Source of the DNA: an uncultured Candidatus Melainabacteria bacterium
GTDB taxonomy: Bacteria > Cyanobacteriota > Vampirovibrionia > Gastranaerophilales > Gastranaerophilaceae
DNA: 64,000 bases
Direction of reading: 5' to 3'
NCBI GenBank assembly: GCA_934700385.1
Contig: CAKUXO010000002.1
Coordinates: 35,255-99,254 of the forward strand
Below the pieces are notes generated by a model. It saw nothing but the letters and a program-made list of their open reading frames with translations, made no database searches and had not been told where the DNA came from. Positions 1 through 8,590 of the stretch are shown here, piece after piece. How positions within the stretch are numbered: position 1 is the first letter of the stretch; each line of letters starts with the position of its first letter. The translations under genes were made by a program, and so were the position numbers.

Positions 1-1080
1 TCAATTCATGATAGAGCAGTAATTGAATTAAGACGTGGGTGCGGAAGATTATGCCGCTTTTGTCAGGCATCTCATATTAATCTTCCAATTAGAGAAAGAA
101 AAAAAGAAGATATTGTTAAATTAACAAAAGAATATGTTAAAAATACTGGTTATGATGAATATTCTTTATTATCTTTATCTTCAAATGACCATAGTCAAAT
201 GGAAGAAATTTTAAAAGACTTGAATTGCCATTTTAAAGGTAGCGGAATTAATGTTTCCTTGCCTTCTCAAAGAGCAGATAAGTTTTCATTAGAACTTGCT
301 AACCTTGCTAGTGGTGAAAAGCGTGCAAGCGTTACAATTGCGCCAGAGGCTGGAAGCCAAAGAATGAGAGATGTAATTAATAAAAATCTTTCTGAAGAAC
401 AAATTGTCAATGCAACTATTTCTTGTATTAAAAATGGCTGGACAAAAATTAAATATTATTTTGTTATAGGTTTACCTTTTGAAACTTATGAAGATTTAGA
501 AGGAATTGTTAAATTAATTGAAAAAGTTAATGAAAATTGCAGATTAAATGGGTTGAAATATCCTCAAATAACCTGTTCTATTTCTGTTTTTGTACCGAAA
601 CCACACACACCATTTCAATGGGCAAGACAAAACACAATTCAAGAAATTGAAGATAAAATTAAGTTTTTAAGAGATTTAAAACAAAGCCTAAAAAATGTTA
701 AATTTAATTTCCATAACCCTAAAATGTCACAATTGGAAGCATTTTTCAGTCGTGGAGATGAAAAATTATCTGATTTTATTTATGAACTTTATAAACAAGG
801 CTCTTATCTTGATTCTTGGGATGAAAACTTAAATCTTGATTTATATCATCAAGTTGCTGAAAAATTAAACATTGACCTTGAAAAAGAAGCCTCAAAAGAA
901 ATTGGTGAAAATGACACTTTGCCTTGGGAAAATATTTTTTATGGGGTAAATAAATCTTGGCTTTGGAATGAATATCAAAAAGCTAAAAACGCAGTTGCAA
1001 CAATACCTTGCGAGGTAAAATGTAATAATTGCGGAGTTTGTTCTAATTTTAAAACTAAAAAAGTAATTATTAATCCTTAA
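1..1080 (+). CDS. Radical SAM protein, TIGR03960-like (5' end outside window)
   Basis: This is the C-terminal 359 codons of a gene that enters from the left edge; the frame is open from base 1, so an internal ATG at 199 is not the real start. A radical SAM cysteine triad CxxxCxxC (codons 14, 18 and 21, bases 40-63) is followed by QASH and a PIRER segment, the pattern of the B12-binding-domain radical SAM family TIGR03960. SPE..GS-like SAM-binding residues follow (APEAGSQRMR). The C-terminus carries a cysteine-rich tail with CNNCGVC. The N-terminal B12-binding-like domain would lie upstream. The exact reaction of this family is not established. The stop overlaps the convergent response regulator by 4 bases. 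Confidence 0.85.
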   Translation, partial: SIHDRAVIELRRGCGRLCRFCQASHINLPIRERKKEDIVKLTKEYVKNTGYDEYSLLSLSSNDHSQMEEILKDLNCHFKGSGINVSLPSQRADKFSLELANLASGEKRASVTIAPEAGSQRMRDVINKNLSEEQIVNATISCIKNGWTKIKYYFVIGLPFETYEDLEGIVKLIEKVNENCRLNGLKYPQITCSISVFVPKPHTPFQWARQNTIQEIEDKIKFLRDLKQSLKNVKFNFHNPKMSQLEAFFSRGDEKLSDFIYELYKQGSYLDSWDENLNLDLYHQVAEKLNIDLEKEASKEIGENDTLPWENIFYGVNKSWLWNEYQKAKNAVATIPCEVKCNNCGVCSNFKTKKVIINP

Positions 1081-1436
1081 GATAATTTTTCTTTTACAAC
1101 AGAAACAAATTTCACAATGTCAATTGGTTTTGTAATATAGTCTAAAATGCCATATTGCTTTGCTTTTTGCTTATCTGAATCCATAGCGCAAGCACTAACT
1201 ACAATTATTTTAGGCAAAGTTACATTTTCTTTTTTTAATTTATCGATAATTTCAAAGCCATTCATTTTTGGAAGTTGAATATCTAAAATAATTAAATCAA
1301 AATCATTTTCTTTGATTAAATTATATGCTTCAAGCCCATCATAAGCCTTAGTAACGTCATATTTTTGATATTGCAAAATATCAAAAAAAAGTTTCATATT
1401 AAGTTCATTATCTTCAACAACTAAAATTTTTTTCAT
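1077..1436 (-). CDS. Single-domain response regulator, DivK-like
   Basis: A 119-residue stand-alone receiver domain. It has the acidic pair E8/D9, the phosphoacceptor D52 in LIILDIQLP, the switch serine S81 and the conserved K103 in YITKP. The N-terminus VEDNELNMKLFFDIL closely resembles DivK, an adaptor-type regulator without an output domain. Its start overlaps the end of the histidine kinase gene by 4 bases (ATGA), so the two are translationally coupled and the kinase is the obvious phosphodonor. With no DNA-binding domain, the output is probably protein-protein signalling. DivK-like is a similarity call; a cell-cycle role is not shown by the sequence. Confidence 0.92.
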   Translation of the reverse strand: MKKILVVEDNELNMKLFFDILQYQKYDVTKAYDGLEAYNLIKENDFDLIILDIQLPKMNGFEIIDKLKKENVTLPKIIVVSACAMDSDKQKAKQYGILDYITKPIDIVKFVSVVKEKLS

Positions 1437-2653
1437 ACTATTAAATTTTTAAACTCCATAATAAAACTTGTTCCTTTGTTTAATTCGCTTTCAAGGGTGA
1501 TTTTACCTTTATGAAGTTTAACAAGTTCTTTTGTAATTGTTAAACCAAGCCCTGTTGAATTTTGTGAACCGGAACAAATGTTATTTAAATGAACAAACTT
1601 TTTAAAAATTTTGTTGTGATATTTTTTTTCTATTCCAATACCGTTATCTTTAATTTTTAAAAGATAATTTTTGCCGTTTGAATTTGAAATGATTTCAATT
1701 TTGCCATTTTCAGGAGTGAATTTAATAGCATTAGATAAAAGATTATAAAGAATTTGTTGAAATTTTTGATAATCTGCCATAATTTCGCCATTAAAATCTG
1801 ATTGAAAAGTTAAATTAATTTTTTTGGCTTTATAAAGTGGCTCTAAAATATTTATTACTTCATTAATTAAAGTGCTGGCTTGAAGCCTGTTTGGAGTATA
1901 TTTCATTGCGTTTGCTTCAAGTTTAGATATATCTAAAATTTCATTAATCATTCCAAGAAGATGTAGGCTTGAAATTTGAATATCTTTAATGTATTCAGCT
2001 TGTTTTTCGTTTAATTCTCCAAAAATTCTTGCGTCAAGCGCTTGAGAAAAGCCTATTATAGCATTTAAGGGCGTTCTTAATTCATGGGAAATATTAGCCA
2101 AAAAAAGACTTTTAACTTTTTCTGTTTCTTTTAATTTTTTATGTTGTTTTTTAATAACACCATAAGCCTCATCTTTTTCTAAAACCGCTTCTTGTAAGGC
2201 TTTTAGCTGCATTTTAAAAACTTCATTAAGTTCAAAATCTTTAATTTTATAGCTAATTGTATCTGAAATTGTTTCAAAAGATGTTTTAATATCGTTTTTT
2301 AAATCTTTTGAAATTTTATCTTTTATTTCTAGTGTGCAAAAACCAAAAATCGAATTTTTAATCGCAAGTTTTACACAAAAAACATTTTCTGAAATTTCTT
2401 TAATATTTTCATCTGAATTAATAAAATCTTCAATTAAATCAAGGTTTAAAGATGTTTTATCTTTATTTGATTTGACTTTAAGAGAATATGAATTTTCTTC
2501 AATAAAATAAATTGAAATTAATGATTTAAAATAGTTGTTATAAAAATTTGAAATTAAAGAAATTATATCTTCATAAAAATTTATGTTTCTAATTTCAGAA
2601 TAATTTAGAAGTTCATCAATTAATTTCAAACATTTATTTTGAAAAGTATCCAT
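1433..2653 (-). CDS. Sensor histidine kinase (soluble, GAF-like input)
   Basis: A 406-residue kinase with no evident membrane segment. Residues about 25-140 form a variable, possibly GAF-like input region and 140-185 a predicted coiled coil. The HisKA dimerisation domain carries the phosphorylated histidine H190 in SHELRTPLNAI. The HATPase domain has the N box (NLLSNAIKF, about 304-312), G1 (DNGIGI, 336-341) and G2 (TGLGLTI, 367-373). It lies directly upstream of the DivK-like regulator, with a 4-base overlap, forming a two-component pair. The cytosolic input domain suggests an internal signal; the ligand is unknown. Confidence 0.92.
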   Translation of the reverse strand: MDTFQNKCLKLIDELLNYSEIRNINFYEDIISLISNFYNNYFKSLISIYFIEENSYSLKVKSNKDKTSLNLDLIEDFINSDENIKEISENVFCVKLAIKNSIFGFCTLEIKDKISKDLKNDIKTSFETISDTISYKIKDFELNEVFKMQLKALQEAVLEKDEAYGVIKKQHKKLKETEKVKSLFLANISHELRTPLNAIIGFSQALDARIFGELNEKQAEYIKDIQISSLHLLGMINEILDISKLEANAMKYTPNRLQASTLINEVINILEPLYKAKKINLTFQSDFNGEIMADYQKFQQILYNLLSNAIKFTPENGKIEIISNSNGKNYLLKIKDNGIGIEKKYHNKIFKKFVHLNNICSGSQNSTGLGLTITKELVKLHKGKITLESELNKGTSFIMEFKNLIV

Positions 2654-2704
2654 ATAAAAATTATAAAATATTTAATGTTAAAAAAGCAAAAAAGTTAACA
2701 CTTT

Positions 2705-3196
2705 TTACAATTTAAAAATATAGCCGCCTTTTGTTGCATTTTCCAAAACATCTTGAGAAATTTTTGTTCTTAAATTTTTAATATATTTATAAACATAATC
2801 AGATGGTAGGTTTAAAATTGCCGCTAAATCTTTAGCATAAACAATTTCACCTTTATTTTCAATAAAATGGTTAAGAACCAAGTCTTCTCTTTGGGTTAAT
2901 GGTTTTTTGCAATTTAATTTTGATTTAATTTCTTCAACATAAGTTGGTTTTTCTTTTATAATTTCTTTTTGAATTTCTTGAGATTTTTTAGCCACTTTTA
3001 AAACATCTAAAGAAGGATTTTTTTCACGACTTGAATAAAGTCTTTTTTCATTTTCCATAACAATATCGATAATATCGCTGGTTTTTTTGTCTTCTTCTAA
3101 AACTTTACCTAACTTTTTAGCGTAATCTTCAAGAGTGATTTTTTCTAATGAACTTCTCCATTGTCTTATTTCTTCTTTAGTTAGATATTGGCTCAT
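2705..3196 (-). CDS. Winged-helix DNA-binding protein, OmpR/PhoB-type C-terminal domain without receiver
   Basis: A 163-residue protein. Residues about 95-163 look like an OmpR-type winged helix: LTQREDLVLNHF, then a recognition-helix region YKYIKNLRTKI and the terminal GGYIF wing. The N-terminal ~90 residues are charged and helical with no receiver aspartate. It lies 51 bases upstream of the histidine kinase on the same strand, so the three may form an operon. A promoter-like sequence and a perfect inverted repeat lie upstream of it, consistent with autoregulation. The domain call is by pattern; the target genes are unknown. Confidence 0.65.
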   Translation of the reverse strand: MSQYLTKEEIRQWRSSLEKITLEDYAKKLGKVLEEDKKTSDIIDIVMENEKRLYSSREKNPSLDVLKVAKKSQEIQKEIIKEKPTYVEEIKSKLNCKKPLTQREDLVLNHFIENKGEIVYAKDLAAILNLPSDYVYKYIKNLRTKISQDVLENATKGGYIFKL

Positions 3197-3228
3197 TTAT
3201 TCCCCCATAAATAAATATCAATCTCGTT

Positions 3229-3247
3229 TGTTATAATTGTTATAACA
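3229..3247. promoter_or_regulatory. Perfect inverted repeat upstream of the winged-helix gene
   Basis: TGTTATAA, a 3-base spacer, then TTATAACA: an 8-3-8 perfect inverted repeat about 33 bases before the start codon of the winged-helix gene and downstream of its candidate promoter. This is a plausible autoregulatory operator; function is inferred. Confidence 0.45.
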
Positions 3248-3302
3248 CAATCTTTCGCTTAAATCAGCAATTATTGCATAACGTAAATTTTTTTTAAAAT
3301 AG

Positions 3303-3330
3303 TTAATATTAGCTGATTTTTGCTTGACAA
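3303..3330 (-). promoter_or_regulatory. Candidate sigma70-type promoter for the winged-helix/two-component genes
   Basis: On the minus strand, TTGTCA (3325-3330) and TATTAA (3303-3308) are separated by 16 bases, and no hairpin terminator is seen after the glycoside hydrolase gene. Predicted from consensus only. Confidence 0.4.
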
Positions 3331-3339
3331 AACAAAAAG

Positions 3340-5685
3340 TTAATCGTCAATTTTTTTAAAGATTGTTGTTGTGTTGCCGTTTAAAACGATTTTTTCTTGG
3401 TCAATGCCGTTGCTTTCAATTATTTCTTTATTAACTAAGCCTTCGCCGCCAAATTTTTCATCGTCTGTGTTTAAAACTTCAACCCATTTTCCTTTTGGAA
3501 AAGTTATTTTATAATCAACATCATATTTCATATCTGGAAAGTTTGTGATTGTAAAAACTTCGCTGTTTGTTTTTTCATCTTTAAAATTAACCCCTAAAAC
3601 TTTTGAAAATGGATGTTTTACGGTGTTTCCTAAAACCATATAACCATTTGTTAAAGCTGGAATTTCTTTATGAAGATTATTTAGCTCTTGGATTAAATTT
3701 TTATGTTGAGTCATTAATTCTTTTGTTTCAGGTGAATATTCAATTTGACCTAATTTTGATTTATTAAGAGCTTCAAAACCTGTGTCATACCCTTTTTCAA
3801 TTTGAAGATTTTGCTCATCACCTAAAAAGTCAATTTTTCTATAAAATCTAAATGGCGTTAAATCTGTTTGTTCATCTCCTTGTAAAACCATTTGTTGCGC
3901 AGGAATTGAATACAACAATCCATAAGCCATTTTGTGCATATTAAACGCTTTTTGATAGGCTTTTTTGGCTTTTGTTAAATCAACTTCGCCATATTCTTTT
4001 TCATAATTTTTAATGTCTTCTTTTTTTGAACCAGTTGCAATTATTGTTGCAAGGCTTTCTGCTGCAAATTGTGCTTTTTGAGATTTAACAACTTCTTTTG
4101 CGTCATTATAGCTACAATGTTTTAATTTTGTATAGTTTTCAATTCTAGCGTCATCTTTAGAATTAAATTTTAAATCTTTTTTTAAATCTAAAATTGCAGC
4201 CATCCATTTTGTAATTAAACGATTTCCGTCAAAATTACCTGTTTCATCATGGCTTGTTAAATAAATAGTTTTACCTTGTGAACAAGCGATTGAATGTTCT
4301 AATAAATCTAAATCAATTAAATCATCAGCAATTGAAGTATATAAAACATTAGATAATGAATGATAGAAATTAAAATCCCATTCACTGTCATAACCTAATC
4401 TTGCGATAGGTACTTTCATTTCGCCTATTTCATCAATTTTTTTATCATGGATTTTTTCACTTTCACCCATGCCATAATCTTGAGGTAAAAGTGGGTGAGA
4501 AACTCTTTTATCATGAAGCTCTGGTGCATTCCAAAAGTCGCTTCCATTCGTTGCAACGCCGTTTCTGCCGTCTTCTGCTATTAAAAATACATCCGGATGA
4601 TGATAATTAACTTCGGCTGCAATTTGTTGCATTGTAATATCAGAATCCATAAACTTTGTCATATCAAGCCTTAAACCATCAGCATGATAATTATTAACCC
4701 AATTAAGAGCTGCGTTTGCAATAAAATCTCTTACATATCTTGAATTTTCACCTTCAAAATTAAACGCTTCTCCAAAAGGATTGCCACCAGCAGAATATGG
4801 ACCTGTTCTATTTAACATAGAGCCGTCAATTCCTATGTGGTTTGGAACAAAATCAACTATAACGTTAACTGATTTTGAATGTAGATAATCAATTAAATCT
4901 TTTAATTCGTCGGGTGTGCCACGATGAAAAGATGGTGCAAATTTATCTGGTGAATCATATCCCCAATTAGGATTTTTTGTGTTTTCTAAAGGCATTATTT
5001 CAACACAGTTAAACCCAAGGTCAGCTATATTAGAAAGTGCTTCTTTAGCAGCAGTGTACGTACCTTCTTTGGTTAGAGTATCAATATTAACTTCTGCTAT
5101 TTTTGCTGAGTTTAATTTTGAAAGATTATTTTTAGCGTCTGCAATTCTTGAAATTCTATTTTTATCGTTTTTAAACCAGTTTTCATCTTGCCAATTATAT
5201 AATGAATGGTCAAAAAGGGTTGATTTTCCCATATAATCTTCTTGTAAAAAGGTATAAGGGTCTTTAACTGTGTCTTTTGAACCATCTTTTCTTGTAATTG
5301 TATAAGAATATTTATCTAAATTTGAAATAACATCAGGGCTAAGCGGTTTTTCTGTTTCAAAAATTCCCGTTTTAGTTTTCTTTAAAGGAACAACTGTTAC
5401 CTCTTTTGTTTTAGAATTTTCAATGTTAACATCAACTGCTTTGGTGTCATCAAATGTAAAAAGTTTAAAAGTAACCTCTTTTGTTTTAGGGTCAATAACT
5501 CCGCCCCAGCTTTTATGCTCTTTTAGGCTTCTTTTAAAAACAATATCCGTATAATAAATGTTACTTAAATTTGAAATTTTATTTTGATTAATTGAATTAG
5601 TTGCTTGATTATTATTTTTATTATTTTTATTTGTAGATATGACAAGACGATTGTTAACCGGTGAGTTGCTAAGATTTACTTTCAT
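3340..5685 (-). CDS. GH13 alpha-amylase-family protein (branching enzyme / trehalohydrolase type) with Asn-rich leader
   Basis: A 781-residue alpha-glucan-active enzyme. Residues 1-50 are Asn-rich and disordered, ending in DIVFKR. A CBM48/beta-sandwich-like region covers about 55-145. The GH13 barrel follows with all four signature regions: DFVPNH (278-283), GLRLDM with nucleophile D341, acid/base E371 in LIAED, and SHDE with H479/D480. WGYD followed by FAP (241-251) is typical of branching enzymes and malto-oligosyltrehalose trehalohydrolases; which of the two cannot be decided here. No signal peptide is visible. The ribosome-binding site GGGAAG supports this start. The leader resembles that on other unrelated proteins in the window. 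Confidence 0.88.
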   Translation of the reverse strand: MKVNLSNSPVNNRLVISTNKNNKNNNQATNSINQNKISNLSNIYYTDIVFKRSLKEHKSWGGVIDPKTKEVTFKLFTFDDTKAVDVNIENSKTKEVTVVPLKKTKTGIFETEKPLSPDVISNLDKYSYTITRKDGSKDTVKDPYTFLQEDYMGKSTLFDHSLYNWQDENWFKNDKNRISRIADAKNNLSKLNSAKIAEVNIDTLTKEGTYTAAKEALSNIADLGFNCVEIMPLENTKNPNWGYDSPDKFAPSFHRGTPDELKDLIDYLHSKSVNVIVDFVPNHIGIDGSMLNRTGPYSAGGNPFGEAFNFEGENSRYVRDFIANAALNWVNNYHADGLRLDMTKFMDSDITMQQIAAEVNYHHPDVFLIAEDGRNGVATNGSDFWNAPELHDKRVSHPLLPQDYGMGESEKIHDKKIDEIGEMKVPIARLGYDSEWDFNFYHSLSNVLYTSIADDLIDLDLLEHSIACSQGKTIYLTSHDETGNFDGNRLITKWMAAILDLKKDLKFNSKDDARIENYTKLKHCSYNDAKEVVKSQKAQFAAESLATIIATGSKKEDIKNYEKEYGEVDLTKAKKAYQKAFNMHKMAYGLLYSIPAQQMVLQGDEQTDLTPFRFYRKIDFLGDEQNLQIEKGYDTGFEALNKSKLGQIEYSPETKELMTQHKNLIQELNNLHKEIPALTNGYMVLGNTVKHPFSKVLGVNFKDEKTNSEVFTITNFPDMKYDVDYKITFPKGKWVEVLNTDDEKFGGEGLVNKEIIESNGIDQEKIVLNGNTTTIFKKIDD

Positions 5686-5772
5686 TTATACTTCCCAAGA
5701 CAGTTTATTTACCTAACACATGCTGATTTTATTATAAAAATAAATTAAATAAAAGTAAGTGTTAAAATATTT

Positions 5773-7017
5773 TTACTGATTTGAAATTAAAATTTTAATT
5801 TGAGCAAAGATATATTGCGCAACTTCATATTTTTGGCAAGTTACATCAAGCATATTTTTATCTTTTAAATATATTCTAACGAAGCTATTTAGTCCGCTTT
5901 TTCTAAGTTCAACATCTTTTATGTTTTCAAAAGCAATTGTTAAAAAAGAAAACTTATTAATGTGTTCTAAGTTAGCACAATAAACCAGTCTGTTTCTTGT
6001 TATATCAATAATAAATTTTGTGTTTTTTGAAATGTTGATTAATTTATCTGAACTATAATCAAAATTATAGGCAACTTGTTTTAAATTTATGTTTGTAATG
6101 AATTCTCTAAAACTTTCAATTGTTTTAGGGTCACATAAATAAGAAATTGTTTTATCTTCATTTTTAAGTTCAAAAGTAATTTTATTATCTTTATAAATAA
6201 CTTCTTCAACTTTTTCTAAAATAATAGATTGAATTGAAGATATGTCATTTGTTAAATAAACGATGTTATTAAAGCTATCAAAATAAATTGATGAAGAAAT
6301 TTTAGAAGTTTTTAGCTTGATTAATCTTAAAATATTTGAAAAAAGTTCATCTAAAAATTCTTTTTCAAATATAAAAATTTGTTGCAAAATTCCCATTATA
6401 GGGGCGCAAAAATAGCTATATTTAACATCAAGCGTAAAGTGTTCTTTTAATAGATTAATTTTATAAACAACGGGTTTTTCACAATTTTTATAATATGCAA
6501 AGTTCGCATTTTTTTCATTATATGCCCATAAATAATTGCAATTCCAATCGCTTGCAGTTATTAAATTAAAATTTTCTTGCGGATATTTTAAATCAAGCTT
6601 GTTTAAAAGAGCATTTTTCATTACATAATAAATAAAATCTTTCGCTTCTTTTGAAACATTATCAATGTAAATTGTTTCAAGTTGTGCGTTTTTAATGTAA
6701 TTTAATTTTAAATTAAGAAGATTTTTATCTATTGAAACAACAAAAGAAAGAGCAATTTCTTCATAAGTATAATTTTTTAATATGTCATGACCAAAACCTT
6801 TTATAATAGCAAGTTTTGTGTTTTGTTTATTAACAGCTAAGATTAATTTTTTGTTCACATAAAGCAGTTTATAAGTATGAAAAAGTTTTTTATCTAAAAT
6901 TTCTTCCATACCTAAAATAGAATTTTGTTTGTGCTTAATTGCAACATAATTTAAAAATATCATCAAGCCAACAAAAAGAACTATTAAAATTATAAGAAGT
7001 ATTATAATTGCTATCAT
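5773..7017 (-). CDS. Membrane-anchored protein of unknown function
   Basis: A 414-residue protein that I do not recognise. Residues 1-27 form one very hydrophobic helix (Ile/Leu-rich), and the rest is soluble, Lys/Ile/Asn-rich and of mixed alpha/beta character without visible catalytic motifs. The start overlaps the stop of the upstream glycosyltransferase by 4 bases (ATGA), so the two are coupled. That neighbour suggests a role at the membrane in surface glycan production, but this is only guilt by association. Confidence 0.75.
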   Translation of the reverse strand: MIAIIILLIILIVLFVGLMIFLNYVAIKHKQNSILGMEEILDKKLFHTYKLLYVNKKLILAVNKQNTKLAIIKGFGHDILKNYTYEEIALSFVVSIDKNLLNLKLNYIKNAQLETIYIDNVSKEAKDFIYYVMKNALLNKLDLKYPQENFNLITASDWNCNYLWAYNEKNANFAYYKNCEKPVVYKINLLKEHFTLDVKYSYFCAPIMGILQQIFIFEKEFLDELFSNILRLIKLKTSKISSSIYFDSFNNIVYLTNDISSIQSIILEKVEEVIYKDNKITFELKNEDKTISYLCDPKTIESFREFITNINLKQVAYNFDYSSDKLINISKNTKFIIDITRNRLVYCANLEHINKFSFLTIAFENIKDVELRKSGLNSFVRIYLKDKNMLDVTCQKYEVAQYIFAQIKILISNQ

Positions 7018-8198
7018 TTATTAATATAACTTTCTTCTAAAGACCAACACTGACGTGTTAAGTAAAAATCATCCATCATATTTAAAAAGTTTTCAATATA
7101 TTTTTTACAAGTATTTTCTTTAATTAAAATTCTTCCATTAGAAATTATATCATCTCGAAGCGCAAAGTCGTTCAAATCTTCAATTTTTGAAACAATATCA
7201 GCTTCATCTAACGGATTAAAATAAAGCGCTGCGTTTTTCAGTTGCTCGCAAAAACCAATATGGTTTGAAATTAATACAGGGCAATCAAAATATAACGCTT
7301 CAAGGGCTGCAATACTATCTGGACCTGCTAAAGATGGATAGCAAACCGCATAAGCATTTTTATAAAGAGTTTTAAGTTCATTTTGAGAAATATAATTTAA
7401 AAATAAAACATCTTCTTCTAAATCTAATTTTTTAACTGTATCAATGATATAGTCTTTGTTTCCTCTATCTAGCCCGCAAAAAACCATTTTTAAATTAATG
7501 TTTTGCTCTTTCATAATTTGAGCTGCTAAAATTAATCTTATATGATTTTTATGTGTCCAAAATTGTGCAGGATATAAAACAAAACTATTTTTAGAAAGAT
7601 TATTTTTAGATAAAATACCCTCATCTTCTTTAACATTTTTAATCCAATTAGGATAAGGCAGAGGGATTGAAGTTATATTTTCTTCAATAACATCATAAAG
7701 AGTAATAATATCATTTTTTGCAACAGAATTGCCTGTGATTATTCTTGAAGCGCCTGTTAAAAAGATGTTTAATTTCTTTTCCATTTTTTCAAAAACAGAA
7801 TTAGAACAAAATTCAGGAAAATGCGGCAAAATTCTATGTGCAACATCACGAATTAAGGCAAAATAAGGGGTTTCAATGTGTTCAAAAAGATAAGGCGCTA
7901 AAAAGAAAACAACGTTAATGTTATCTTTTTTCAACCTATGATTTAGAGAACAAAAAGGCATTTTATAGTTTTTAATATAAAATGGGCGAAGGGAAATTTC
8001 CGGTTTTTTATAATATTTTAAGCTGACAAACTTTGCATTTTCTTTGTTTTCAAAAAGATTTTTCTTTCCAAAATAATAAAAAACATACTCATGCTCTGTG
8101 TCAAATTTTAAAAGTTCATCAACAAAAGATAACTCAAAGGTTAAGCCCCCAACAGAGTCAGGCTTTTTTATATCCCCAAGATAAATTCCTATTTTCAA
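7014..8198 (-). CDS. Glycosyltransferase, GT-B fold (GT4-like)
   Basis: A 394-residue GT-B glycosyltransferase. The N-terminal half begins with a glycine-containing loop (GDIKKPDSVGGLTFE), and the C-terminal half carries the GT4 pattern: FVLYPAQFWTHKNH, then FCGLDRGNKDYI, FLNYISQNELKTLY, and LEALYFDCPVLIS near the donor site. The first glutamate of the usual EX7E pair appears replaced, the sequence there being SLAGPDSIAALEA. The start is TTG at 8198, supported by a GGGG ribosome-binding site at correct spacing. It probably transfers a nucleotide-sugar residue to a surface polysaccharide or lipid; the specificity is unknown. It is coupled to the membrane-anchored gene downstream. Confidence 0.88.
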   Translation of the reverse strand: MKIGIYLGDIKKPDSVGGLTFELSFVDELLKFDTEHEYVFYYFGKKNLFENKENAKFVSLKYYKKPEISLRPFYIKNYKMPFCSLNHRLKKDNINVVFFLAPYLFEHIETPYFALIRDVAHRILPHFPEFCSNSVFEKMEKKLNIFLTGASRIITGNSVAKNDIITLYDVIEENITSIPLPYPNWIKNVKEDEGILSKNNLSKNSFVLYPAQFWTHKNHIRLILAAQIMKEQNINLKMVFCGLDRGNKDYIIDTVKKLDLEEDVLFLNYISQNELKTLYKNAYAVCYPSLAGPDSIAALEALYFDCPVLISNHIGFCEQLKNAALYFNPLDEADIVSKIEDLNDFALRDDIISNGRILIKENTCKKYIENFLNMMDDFYLTRQCWSLEESYINK

Positions 8199-8228
8199 AT
8201 ATGTTCCCCAATTAAATTATAAACAAAT

Positions 8229-8278
8229 AAAAGACGGCACAAGAAAATCATTTTTTATAATATTCTCAACCGTCTTTT
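8229..8278 (-). terminator. Terminator after rpmB
   Basis: AAAAGACGG (8229-8237) pairs with CCGTCTTTT (8270-8278) across a long, partly paired loop. On the minus strand the T-rich arm follows the hairpin. It lies just downstream of the L28 gene. Confidence 0.55.
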
Positions 8279-8300
8279 AAATTTTTTTTAATAAATCAAA

Positions 8301-8492
8301 CTAAGCTTTAGTAAATTTTCCCGCTTTAATGCAAGATGTGCATACAGACATTTTTTTAACACTTCCGTTAGCTAATTTAACTTTAACTGATTGAATGTTA
8401 GGCAATTGTCTATGAACATTTTGTTTATGAGAAAACGAAATCTTAGCTGATTTTAGTGATTTTTTTCCACAGATTTCGCAAAATACTGACAT
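8301..8492 (-). CDS. rpmB: 50S ribosomal protein L28
   Basis: A 63-residue L28 of the large ribosomal subunit. It begins MSVFCEICGKK and has two Cys pairs (CEIC near the N-terminus and CTSC near the C-terminus) expected to bind zinc, with HRQLPNIQ in between as in other L28 proteins. The start at 8492 is chosen over an in-frame ATG eight codons upstream because AAAGGATG sits at ideal ribosome-binding distance from it. It is monocistronic, divergent from mnmA, with a hairpin terminator downstream. Confidence 0.95.
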   Translation of the reverse strand: MSVFCEICGKKSLKSAKISFSHKQNVHRQLPNIQSVKVKLANGSVKKMSVCTSCIKAGKFTKA

Positions 8493-8590
8493 GGTACATC
8501 CTTTCATAAGTTTCAATATAATATAATATTATAAAATAAATAAAAAAAATCAAGTATTTAAAATAAAAAATTTTATATTATTATTAAGTT

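Noticed and set aside
199..1080. Start of the first gene at the ATG at 199
   Set aside because: The same frame continues open to the left edge and contains the radical SAM cysteine motif, so the true start is outside the window.
4979..5236. Plus-strand open frames inside the GH13 gene and similar ones inside other long genes
   Set aside because: They are antisense shadows with implausible composition and no initiation signals.
7014..8198. Two-domain polysaccharide export system around the glycosyltransferase
   Set aside because: Only one glycosyltransferase and one unknown membrane-anchored protein are present; no polymerase, flippase or transporter is adjacent.
8493..8516. Longer L28 beginning at 8516
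   Set aside because: The downstream ATG has a consensus ribosome-binding site and matches the usual L28 N-terminus.
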